Below are positions 41,573 to 49,485 of a stretch of DNA of 64,000 nt, piece by piece. Numbering within the stretch: position 1 is the first letter of the stretch; each line of letters starts with the position of its first letter. The stretch comes from Palsa-513 sp050010595 (GTDB lineage Bacteria; Actinomycetota; Thermoleophilia; Solirubrobacterales; Solirubrobacteraceae), in NCBI GenBank assembly GCA_050010595.1, contig JBEKKS010000006.1, positions 62,001-126,000 of the forward strand, read 5' to 3'. The position numbers and the translations under genes are program-made. A model generated the notes under the pieces. That model was given only the letters and a program-made list of their open reading frames with translations, did not search any database and was not told the origin of the DNA.

Positions 41573-43894
41573 ATGCGCATAGCGCTGGTCTCGCCCTACT
41601 CGTGGACTTACCCGGGCGGGGTGACACGCCACATCGAGTCGCTCGCCGCCCACCTGAGCGACGCTGGTCACGAGGCGCGGATCCTCACGCCGTTCGATCC
41701 TGTTGATCGCCGCGCGGTCCGCTCTCACCGTGGGGCACGCCCGCAGTCCCGCGAGCTGGTGGCGGAATTGGTCTCGCTGGGGCGTACGGTCGGCTTTCCG
41801 GCCAACGGCGCGGTCTCTAACCTCGCGGTCTCGCCGAGCGCGATCTTCACTCTGCGGCGCGAGCTGCGCGACGGTGGCTACGACGTCGTTCACGTCCACG
41901 AGCCGATCGCGCCGATCGTCGGCTGGGACGTCCTGCACGAGTCCCGGCTGCCGCTTGTCGGCACCTTTCATGCCTATTCGACGAACCGCCTGACGAACGG
42001 GATCGGCAACCTCGCGGGCGCGGGCCGCCGGCTGAATCGCCTCGCCGTGAGGATTGCCGTCTCGCCGGCTGCAGCCTGGACAGGTGAGCGCTTCTTCGGC
42101 GGTCGTTACCGCGTGATCCCCAACGGAGTGGAGCTGCCAGCGCTGATTCCGCTACACGATCCGGTGCTGCCGAGCGGCGAGCGGCCGCTACGGCTCGTCT
42201 TCGTTGGACAGGCCGTCGAGCGGAAGGGCCTCCCGGTAGCGCTGCGCGCGTTCGAGGCGATGCGCGTACACGCGCCGGTCGAGATCGACCTGATCGGCGT
42301 CGAGCAGGGCGACATCGAGCCGCTCCTGCTTGATGCGTCGGGCGTGCGCGCCCACGGCAAGCTGAGCGATGTGCGCAAGCTGGCGCTGCTGCGCGACGCC
42401 GATCTGCTGCTCGCCCCGTCGCTTGGCGGCGAGAGCTTTGGCATGGTCTTGACGGAGGCGTTCGCCGCGGGGGTGCCCGTCGTGGCGTCCGATATCCCCG
42501 GGTATGCGGGCGTCGTGTCGGATGGCCTCGAGGGCGTGCTCGTCCCGCCCGGGGATCCGAGCGCGCTCGCGACGGCCGTGCTCGAGCTCGCCTACGAGCC
42601 CGAGCGCCGCCGCGCTATGTCGGCCGCGGCCGCCGCGGCCGCCGCGCGTTTTGCGTGGCCGCTCGTGGCGGCGCAGGTGATCGAGGCCTACGCGGATGCG
42701 ATCGCGATGCCGGCTGCCGGCGGCGTCGCGGGACGTCTGGGCCTGCGCTCGCGCGACCCGCAGGCCCCGGCGCTCCCGCACGGGCGCCGGCTTCCAAGCC
42801 TCGAGCCTGCGCGGCGCGAGCCACGGGCTCGGATTCATTCGCTCGGCCGCCGGGGCATTGTCGCGGCGGTAGCGCTCGCCGGTGTGCTGGCTGCCTTCTT
42901 TGCGGTACGCCAGATCGGGCCGGGGAAGATCGCCTCGAGCCTTGTCACTTCGCAGCCCTCCTGGGTGATCATCGGCCTCGTGCTGATGTGCTCGGCGATG
43001 GCAGCCCGCGGCGTCTCCTGGTTCGCGATCCTTCGCGCCGCGCTACCGGGCTCGCGCGTTCGGCGCGTCGACGCCATGCAGGGAACCTTCATCGGAGTGC
43101 TGATGAGCGCGACGCTACCGGCGCGTCTGGGCGAGCCGTCCCGCTCCCTGGTCGTTGCGCGGCGGATCGGCAGGCCGGTCGAGACCTTCCCGGTCGTGCT
43201 TGGCACGATCGTGTCGCAAACACTCCTCAATCTGCTCGCGCTCTCGATCCTGGGAACGATCATGTTTACGAGCGCGAACATCTTCAACGGCCGTCACAGC
43301 GCCCTCCTTGCAGTTGCGATAGCCCCCGCCGCCCTGGTGGCCGCAGTGCTGATCGCGCCGCTCTTGTTCCGCCGCGGCTCCCAATCGGCGTCAGCGCGAC
43401 GCGCAGCTCTTCTCGGTCGCGTGCACGCAACGCTCTTGCGGGTTCGCGCGGGGATGCGGGTCTTTCGCCAGCCGCGCCTCGCGCTGGAGGCAACGGCCGC
43501 GCAGCTGTCGGCGTGGGCCCTGCAGTGTGCCTCCTGCTACGTCCTCCTGCTCGCACTCGGTCTGGGGCGCGTTGGCATCGCCGGCGCCGCAGGGGTTCTC
43601 TTTGCTGTGAACGTGACCGCTGTGCTGCCGGCAGCTCCGTCGAACATCGGCGTGTTCCAGGCAGCTTGTGTAGCGGTCCTCAGCGGCGGCTTCCACGTAT
43701 CTGCTGCCGACGCGATCGCCTACGGCATCATCCTTCAGGCTGTCGAGATTACGACAGCGGTTGTCATGGGCCTGCCGGCGCTGCTGCGCGAGGGAATGTC
43801 CTGGCGCGACATCCGGATTCGCACGCTTCACGCGGCGCCGGTGCACATCTCCCTGCCGGACTCGCATCCCGCCGCTGCCTCTGTCGAGCTCTAG
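41573..43894 (+). CDS. Fusion of GT4 glycosyltransferase and UPF0104/LPG-synthase-type membrane domain
   Basis: A 773-aa protein with two parts. Residues 1 to about 385 are a GT-B enzyme of the PimA/PimB type (SPYSWTYPGGVTRHIESLA, VHVHEPIAPIVGW, GTFHAYSTNR, FVGQAVERKGLPVALRAFE, GGESFGMVLTEAFAAGVPV). From about 425 to 760 is a polytopic domain of the lysylphosphatidylglycerol-synthase TM/UPF0104 family (MSATLPARLGEPSRSLVVARR, AAPSNIGVFQAACVAVLSGGF). One protein may mannosylate a lipid and hold or flip it across the membrane. The TAGGAT box supports the ATG at 41573. Confidence 0.88.
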   Translation: MRIALVSPYSWTYPGGVTRHIESLAAHLSDAGHEARILTPFDPVDRRAVRSHRGARPQSRELVAELVSLGRTVGFPANGAVSNLAVSPSAIFTLRRELRDGGYDVVHVHEPIAPIVGWDVLHESRLPLVGTFHAYSTNRLTNGIGNLAGAGRRLNRLAVRIAVSPAAAWTGERFFGGRYRVIPNGVELPALIPLHDPVLPSGERPLRLVFVGQAVERKGLPVALRAFEAMRVHAPVEIDLIGVEQGDIEPLLLDASGVRAHGKLSDVRKLALLRDADLLLAPSLGGESFGMVLTEAFAAGVPVVASDIPGYAGVVSDGLEGVLVPPGDPSALATAVLELAYEPERRRAMSAAAAAAAARFAWPLVAAQVIEAYADAIAMPAAGGVAGRLGLRSRDPQAPALPHGRRLPSLEPARREPRARIHSLGRRGIVAAVALAGVLAAFFAVRQIGPGKIASSLVTSQPSWVIIGLVLMCSAMAARGVSWFAILRAALPGSRVRRVDAMQGTFIGVLMSATLPARLGEPSRSLVVARRIGRPVETFPVVLGTIVSQTLLNLLALSILGTIMFTSANIFNGRHSALLAVAIAPAALVAAVLIAPLLFRRGSQSASARRAALLGRVHATLLRVRAGMRVFRQPRLALEATAAQLSAWALQCASCYVLLLALGLGRVGIAGAAGVLFAVNVTAVLPAAPSNIGVFQAACVAVLSGGFHVSAADAIAYGIILQAVEITTAVVMGLPALLREGMSWRDIRIRTLHAAPVHISLPDSHPAAASVEL

Positions 43895-43913
43895 CGGCTG
43901 TCTGGGTAGCCGC

Positions 43914-45434
43914 TTAGCGCGCCGCCGGCTCGGGCTCGCTGACCTCACTCTCCGAACGCCGCAGCCGCAGACGGAACGTCGCCCCGGGGCTCTCGTCGGT
44001 CAACTCCAGCACCCCGCCCATGCGTCTCGCGAGCTCGGAGCCGATTGCGAGGCCAAGACCGAAGCCACTCTCCTCGCCGCTGTAGCGGCCGCGCTGGAAG
44101 CGCTCGAAGATCAGCTCGCGCTCGTCGGTGGGGACGCCGGGTCCCTTGTCCTTGACCTCGATCGCGGGGCCTTCGGGCGTTGCCGCGACGACGATCGACA
44201 CCGTCGTTCCCGGCGGGGCGAAGCGCAGGGCATTGTCGAGCAGGATGCGCACGACGCGCGCCACGCTGCCCGGATCGGCGTCGGCCCAGGACGGTCCGCG
44301 GAGGTGCTCGAGCTCGATCGCGACATCGCCCTCACGCGCGCTCTGCTCGAACTCCGCGGCCACCGCGCGGGCCGTCTCCTCGAGCTCGACAGGCTCGTTT
44401 CGCAGTGGCAGCTGAGCGTCGATCCGGCTGAGGTCGAGGAGGTCCTTCGCGAGCGAGCTCAGCCGCCTCGCCTGCCGCCGCGCCGACGCCACGCGCCGGC
44501 GGGCATCGGGCAGGTCGATCGTGCCCTCAGCCAGATCATCTTCGAGCAACTCGAGTGCGCCCTCCATCGTCGCGAGCGGCGTTCGCAGCTCGTGCGAGGC
44601 GGTGGACACGAACACGCGTCGTGCCTCCTCCTGGCGTCGCAGCCGATCGCTCATCATCGCGAGCCCGCGCGCGACTTCACCGATTTCGTCGGGTACGTCG
44701 TCGCGCGGCACCGGCGGATCGGTTGGGTCGCGCTCGAGCATCGAGCGGCTGCTGTCGCGCAGTAGCCGTAGGCGTCTGACGAGTCGGGAGGAAAGCGCGA
44801 AGCCGAGCAGGATCGCGAGCAGCAGACTGACGAGCGCTGCCGTCAGGAACGCGGTTCGCACGACGCTGCCGGCGACCGTTACGGCCGTAACACGCTGGAT
44901 CATCTCGAGGACGAAGCGACGCCCGGACGGGTTGCCCCCGTACGGACGCCCGCCGTACCCGATCGTGACTACGAGCACGTCGCTGCGCAGCGTGTGCGGC
45001 GTCTTGCCGGCGCGGGGATCGAACGCCGTGCGTACGACCTGTGGCGGCACCTTGTCCTGCGGCTCGGTGTCGAGCTTGTCGGTGTCGTCGATCTGCCTGA
45101 GGTCGTCGTCCCAGACGACATACGTGGCGCTGTTGCTGCGGACGAAATTCTCGAGCACGTCGTCGAGCCTGTCCTCGAGTGGCTCGCCCTTGCGGTTGAC
45201 GGGCAGGTTTGCGAGCTGGGCGGCGTCCACGGTCACCGTTCCCTCGCCGATTCGCGCGCTGTCGCTCTCCAGCTTCGACTCGAGCGGGGCGAGCAGGGCG
45301 AGCGCAGCGGCGGCGAGCGTTACGAGCGCGGTCGTCAGCAGCGCGGTGAACATCCGCGCACGCATGCCGTACCAGAGCTGGCCGAGCAGCCGCCGCCGCA
45401 TCGGCGCGGACGCGCTGTCAGGGGTGCTGCGCAT
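43914..45434 (-). CDS. Membrane sensor histidine kinase (orphan)
   Basis: A 506-aa kinase with two membrane helices (about 28-50 and 190-215) flanking an extracytoplasmic sensor domain, then HAMP (LVRRLRLLRDSSRSM), the phosphoacceptor H in VSTASHELRTPLATMEGAL, and HATPase boxes (RILLDNALRFAPPG, VKDKGPGVP, GFGLGLAIGSELARRM). No response regulator gene adjoins it. Start 45434 is supported by a -10-like TACCGT seven bases upstream; the longer frame runs over the GIY-YIG gene. Confidence 0.93.
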   Translation of the reverse strand: MRSTPDSASAPMRRRLLGQLWYGMRARMFTALLTTALVTLAAAALALLAPLESKLESDSARIGEGTVTVDAAQLANLPVNRKGEPLEDRLDDVLENFVRSNSATYVVWDDDLRQIDDTDKLDTEPQDKVPPQVVRTAFDPRAGKTPHTLRSDVLVVTIGYGGRPYGGNPSGRRFVLEMIQRVTAVTVAGSVVRTAFLTAALVSLLLAILLGFALSSRLVRRLRLLRDSSRSMLERDPTDPPVPRDDVPDEIGEVARGLAMMSDRLRRQEEARRVFVSTASHELRTPLATMEGALELLEDDLAEGTIDLPDARRRVASARRQARRLSSLAKDLLDLSRIDAQLPLRNEPVELEETARAVAAEFEQSAREGDVAIELEHLRGPSWADADPGSVARVVRILLDNALRFAPPGTTVSIVVAATPEGPAIEVKDKGPGVPTDERELIFERFQRGRYSGEESGFGLGLAIGSELARRMGGVLELTDESPGATFRLRLRRSESEVSEPEPAAR

Positions 45435-45441
45435 GCGCGTG

Positions 45442-45447
45442 ACGGTA
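45442..45447 (-). promoter_or_regulatory. -10 box of the sensor kinase gene
   Basis: TACCGT on the minus strand, seven bases before the ATG at 45434. Confidence 0.4.
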
Positions 45448-45509
45448 GCGCGGGGCGGCGTCGCTCGCCGCCAGGCAGGTTGCGCCGCCGCGGCCGCGAA
45501 GATCTGCGC

Positions 45510-45755
45510 GTGACCGCCTGGGTTTATGTCCTGCGCTGCGCTGACGGCTCGCTCTATACAGGCTGGACGACCGATGTCGAGCGGCGCGTGGCCGCGCACG
45601 CGAGCGGGCGTGGCGCACGCTACACGCGCTCGCGCCTGCCGATCGAGCTCGTCGCGACGCTGCCGATGGCGGACTCGCATGAGGCGCGACGCGAGGAGGC
45701 GCGGATCAAGCGGCTATCGCGATCCGCGAAGTTGGCGCTGGTCGCTGGCTCTTGA
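45510..45755 (+). CDS. GIY-YIG nuclease domain protein (UPF0213/YhbQ type)
   Basis: An 81-aa single-domain protein. The signature is WVYVLRCADGSLYTGWTTDVERRVAAH, where Y and YTG correspond to GIY and YIG, followed by the Arg of helix 1 and the catalytic Glu in ARREEARIKRLSR. Members are small structure-specific nucleases of uncertain role. GTG 45510 is taken as start; the divergent kinase gene begins 75 bases away. Confidence 0.9.
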   Translation: MTAWVYVLRCADGSLYTGWTTDVERRVAAHASGRGARYTRSRLPIELVATLPMADSHEARREEARIKRLSRSAKLALVAGS

Positions 45756-45779
45756 GCGACGTGCCGTGGTGCGCGGGTG

Positions 45780-48700
45780 TCATTCCGCGACCAGTTCCAC
45801 GAGCTCGGGGTCCTCGCTCGCCAGCTCGGCACCGGCGGCCCCGCGTGTCGGGTCGCGCGGCGAGCCGGCGATCACCTCGTCGGGAGGCGGAGCGCCCTTG
45901 GGCAGGAAGCCGGATTTCATGCCGAAGTAGACCGCCTGCGGGTGATGGGCGATGATCGCGACCGTCGACTGCTCCGGCTCGAGTGCATAGCCGCTCGAGA
46001 GGCGCAGTCCGATCTGACCGGCATCGAGCAGGCGGAAGACCTTCTCGTGTTCTGACTGGTCGGGACACGCCGGGTAGCCCCACGAGTAGCGCCGACCCTG
46101 TCTCGCGCCGATCCCGAGATCTGCACGCGCGCGCGCGTGCAGCCATTCTGCAAGACCCTCGGCGGTCTGAACGCCGAGTCCGTGGGTGAACAGCTGCTCG
46201 GCAAACTCGCCTTCGCGTTCGAGTTGGGCGATCAGCTCGCTGACCTGGTCGCCCACGGTGACCGCCTGTAGCGCGACGACATCGAGCTCGCCAGTTACGC
46301 GCGGGCGGAAGAAGTCGGCGAGGCAGATCCTGTCGTGACGCGGCTGGCGTGGGAAGCGCAGGCGCTCGAGTGCCCGCTCGGGATCGTGCGGATCGAGCAC
46401 GACGATCTCGTTGCCCTCCGCGTAGCAGGGGAAGTATCCGACGAGCGCGCGCGGCTGCAGGTAGGTCTGCTCGCGCCACATCCGCTCAAGCCGCGGCTGG
46501 AAGTCGCCGGTTACGAGCTCGTGCCAGGCGTCTCCCTTGACGCCCTTACCGCCCCAATGGAGCTTGAAGAGCACGTGCGTGTCGAGGTGCGGGTAGACCT
46601 CGGCGAGATCGACCTGGACCTCGCGCGCGCCCCAGTGCGGTGGGTCTGGCACCGGCACGTCAACAGCTGCCGCGCAGCGCACGCTCGCATCGTCGGTTGG
46701 CAGCTCTTCGGTCGCCGCGGGACGCACGCGTAGCGAGTGTGCCGCTCGCCGTGTCTTCTCTACAAGCTCCTGGCGCGCCGGTGCGTCGGTCAGTGCGTCC
46801 ATCCGCGCGAGCCCTTCGAAGGCATCCTTGCAGTAGAAGACGCCGGGCTCGTAGATCTCCTCCGAGTCGCCCCCCCTCGGGTAGAGGATGCGCAGGCCGA
46901 AGTCGCGGTTGATCGCGGCACCGCCGACCAGCACCGGGTAGGCGAGGCCGCGCTCGTGAAGCTCGGCGATACACGCCGGCATCTGCTTCGAGGTCGAGAC
47001 GAGCAGCGCCGAGAGGCCAATCGCCGTGGCGTCATGCTCCTGCGCGGCGTCGAGGATGGCTGAGATCGGCACTTGCTTGCCGAGGTCGACAACGGTGTAG
47101 CCGTTGTTCGTGAGAATCGTGTTGACGAGCGACTTGCCGATGTCGTGCACGTCGCCGAAGACCGTTGCGAGGACCACCGTCCCCTTGCTGTAGCCCTCGA
47201 TCCGATCGAGGTAGCGCTCGAGGCGCGCGACGGCGCGCTTCATGACCTCGGCTGACTGAAGCACGAATGGGAGGATCAGCTCGCCGGCACCGAACTTGTC
47301 GCCGACCTCCTTCATTGCTGGGAGCAGCACGTCGTTGAGCGTCGGGACCGCGCCGAGCTTCTCGACGGCGCGGTCGATCCAGTCCTCGACGCCTTCCTTG
47401 CGCCGGCGCAGGATGTGGAAATGAAGCGCCTCCTCGGGCTCCATTCCCGCCGTCGGATCATCGACCTCGACCGCGTCGCCTGGGCCAAGCGCCTCGAAGT
47501 GCTCGATGAACCGCTGCGTCGCGTCCTCGTGTCGGTTGAACACGAGGTCCTCGGCAAGCTCGCGTTCGGTCGCGTTGATCTCCGCGTAGGGCGTGATCTC
47601 CGCCGGGTTGACCATCGCCAGATCGAGTCCGGCTTCGACGGCGTGATGGAGGAAGACCGAGTTCAGCACTGCTCGCGCCCGCTTGCCGAAGCCAAACGAA
47701 ACGTTCGAGACGCCGAGCGAGGTGTGAACGCCAGGTAGCTCGCGCTTGATCGCCCGGATCCCCTCTAGCGTCTCGACCGCGGAGCTCTTGAACTCGTCCT
47801 GGCCCGTTGCAAGCGTGAACGTCAACGCGTCGAAGATCAGGAGCTCGGGGCTCAGCCCGTGCTCCTCGACTACATAGCCGTAGATTCGCCGCGCTACAGC
47901 GAGCTTGCGCTCGGCGGTCTTCGCCATCGACTCCTCGTCGATCGTCAGCGCGATCAGTCCCGCGCCATGCTCCAGGCATAGTGGAACGACGCTGTCGAGC
48001 TTGGCGCGTCCCGCCTCGAGGTTCACGGAGTTGACGATCGCCCGGCCCGGTACCTGCTCGAGCGCAGCCCGCATCACGTCGGGCTCAGTCGTGTCTATTT
48101 GAAGTGGCGACGGGACCGCCAGTGACAGGCGCTTGACGAGGATCCGCATCTGCTCCGCCTCGTCCTGGCGTTCGGTCAGCGCGACGCACACGTCGAGCAC
48201 GTGCGCGCCGCCCTCGACCTGGGCCTCGCCGATCGCCACCAGTCCGTCGTAGTCGTCGGCGAGCAGCAGCTGCTTCGCCTTGCGCGAGCCCTGCGCGTTG
48301 ACGCGCTCGCCGACGATCGTCGGCGACGGCAGCTGGGCGAGCGGCGTGGCGGCGATCATCGAGGAAAGCTGGGCGGCGCGCGGCACCGGACGCTGGGGGC
48401 TCGACCGCCGACCGACACGCTCGCTGAGCGCAGCGATGTGCTCCGGGCGGGTGCCGCAGCAGCCGCCGACGATCCCGACGCCGTAGCGCTCGACGAACTC
48501 GCCGAGCAACTCGGCGAACGGCTCCGGCGTCATCGGGAAGACCGTCTCACCGTTCGGACCCTGGATCGGCAGTCCGGCGTTCGGTATGCACGCGACAGGC
48601 AGCGGCGAGAGCTCCCCGAGGAAGCGAATCGCGTCGCGCATGTCCTCCGGGCCTGTCGAGCAGTTGAGGCCGACGATGTCGGTGCCCAGTGCCTCGAGCG

Positions 48701-49328
48701 TCGCCAACGCGGACGAGATGTCGGTCCCGAGCAGCATCTTGCCGCCGTTCGGCAGCAGCGAGACCGAGGCGTGGATCGGGATCCTGCGCCCCTCCAGCTT
48801 GAACGCCTCGCGCGCGCCGAAGATCGCGGCCTTGACCTCGAGGATGTCCTGCGCTGTCTCGATGATCAGCAGATCGGCGCCGCCGGCCACGAGGCCCTGG
48901 GCCTGCTCGCGAAATATCTCGACTAGCTCAGCGAAGCCGATTTGCCCGAGCGTCGGGTCCTCGGACGCCGGCAGGTAGCCGGTCGGCCCGATCGAGCCGG
49001 CGACGTAGTGCTCGGGGCCGGCGGCGCGCCGTGCGATCTGCGCCGCCCGGGTGTTGATCTCGAGCGTGTGATCAGCGAGCCCCCACTCGCCGAGCTTCAG
49101 GCGCGAGGCCTGGAAGGTGCAGGTCTCGAGCACCTCGGCGCCTGCTTCGAGCATCGCACTGTGGATGCCGTCGATGACGTCCGGGCGGTTCAGCACGAGC
49201 GCCTCGTGGCAGCGCCCGGCAAGCCCGCCGTAATCCTCTGCGGTGAGCTCGAGCTGCTCGAGTGTCGCGCCCATCGCGCCGTCATAGACGACGACGCGGG
49301 ACGCGATGGCCTCGCGAAAGTCGCGCAT
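45780..49328 (-). CDS. metH: Cobalamin-dependent methionine synthase
   Basis: Full-length 1182-aa modular enzyme: homocysteine domain (1 to about 310, zinc Cys residues in GLNCSTGPEDM and GGCCGTRPEHI), pterin domain (GERVNAQGSRKAKQ, about 335-600), B12 cap and binding domains (VFGDVHDIGKSLV with the cobalt-ligand His, then GLSALLVST) and the SAM-binding reactivation domain (RYSWGYPACPDQSEHEKVF). It methylates homocysteine with methyl-tetrahydrofolate. No cobalamin or SAM riboswitch could be recognised in the 157-bp upstream interval. Confidence 0.97.
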   Translation of the reverse strand: MRDFREAIASRVVVYDGAMGATLEQLELTAEDYGGLAGRCHEALVLNRPDVIDGIHSAMLEAGAEVLETCTFQASRLKLGEWGLADHTLEINTRAAQIARRAAGPEHYVAGSIGPTGYLPASEDPTLGQIGFAELVEIFREQAQGLVAGGADLLIIETAQDILEVKAAIFGAREAFKLEGRRIPIHASVSLLPNGGKMLLGTDISSALATLEALGTDIVGLNCSTGPEDMRDAIRFLGELSPLPVACIPNAGLPIQGPNGETVFPMTPEPFAELLGEFVERYGVGIVGGCCGTRPEHIAALSERVGRRSSPQRPVPRAAQLSSMIAATPLAQLPSPTIVGERVNAQGSRKAKQLLLADDYDGLVAIGEAQVEGGAHVLDVCVALTERQDEAEQMRILVKRLSLAVPSPLQIDTTEPDVMRAALEQVPGRAIVNSVNLEAGRAKLDSVVPLCLEHGAGLIALTIDEESMAKTAERKLAVARRIYGYVVEEHGLSPELLIFDALTFTLATGQDEFKSSAVETLEGIRAIKRELPGVHTSLGVSNVSFGFGKRARAVLNSVFLHHAVEAGLDLAMVNPAEITPYAEINATERELAEDLVFNRHEDATQRFIEHFEALGPGDAVEVDDPTAGMEPEEALHFHILRRRKEGVEDWIDRAVEKLGAVPTLNDVLLPAMKEVGDKFGAGELILPFVLQSAEVMKRAVARLERYLDRIEGYSKGTVVLATVFGDVHDIGKSLVNTILTNNGYTVVDLGKQVPISAILDAAQEHDATAIGLSALLVSTSKQMPACIAELHERGLAYPVLVGGAAINRDFGLRILYPRGGDSEEIYEPGVFYCKDAFEGLARMDALTDAPARQELVEKTRRAAHSLRVRPAATEELPTDDASVRCAAAVDVPVPDPPHWGAREVQVDLAEVYPHLDTHVLFKLHWGGKGVKGDAWHELVTGDFQPRLERMWREQTYLQPRALVGYFPCYAEGNEIVVLDPHDPERALERLRFPRQPRHDRICLADFFRPRVTGELDVVALQAVTVGDQVSELIAQLEREGEFAEQLFTHGLGVQTAEGLAEWLHARARADLGIGARQGRRYSWGYPACPDQSEHEKVFRLLDAGQIGLRLSSGYALEPEQSTVAIIAHHPQAVYFGMKSGFLPKGAPPPDEVIAGSPRDPTRGAAGAELASEDPELVELVAE

Positions 49329-49337
49329 CCTCGGGCC

Positions 49338-49343
49338 ATCCTA
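49338..49343 (-). promoter_or_regulatory. -10 box of metH
   Basis: TAGGAT on the minus strand, nine bases before the ATG at 49328. TTGTCA lies 20 bp further upstream, longer than the ideal spacing. Confidence 0.4.
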
Positions 49344-49395
49344 GCAAGGGCGCGGCCAAACCTTGACAAATCGATGGCAAGGTTAGTTGGGGCAA

Positions 49396-49426
49396 AAGGG
49401 CGCGAGCCCCCGACGCTCGCGCCCTT
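49396..49426 (-). terminator. Intrinsic terminator after glnA
   Basis: AAGGGCGCGAGC (49396-49407) pairs with GCTCGCGCCCTT (49415-49426). AAAA at 49394-49397 gives a U-rich 3' end on the minus strand, fitting termination of glnA before metH. Confidence 0.75.
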
Positions 49427-49450
49427 CAACTACAGCGCTCCCGGCCGTGA

Positions 49451-49481
49451 TTGGGAGTCGGCCGAAAGGCCGAGCTCCCAA
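49451..49481. terminator. Second hairpin directly after the glnA stop
   Basis: TTGGGAG-TC-GGCC-GAAA-GGCC-GAG-CTCCCAA, a two-part stem capped by a GNRA tetraloop (GAAA as read on the + strand). It lies five bases beyond the stop codon and may protect the 3' end of the glnA mRNA. Confidence 0.6.
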
Positions 49482-49485
49482 ATCA

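Noticed and set aside
49329..49485. Cobalamin or SAM riboswitch upstream of metH
   Set aside because: Looked for B12-box and SAM-type conserved blocks on the minus strand; only the two glnA 3' hairpins and a -10-like box were found.
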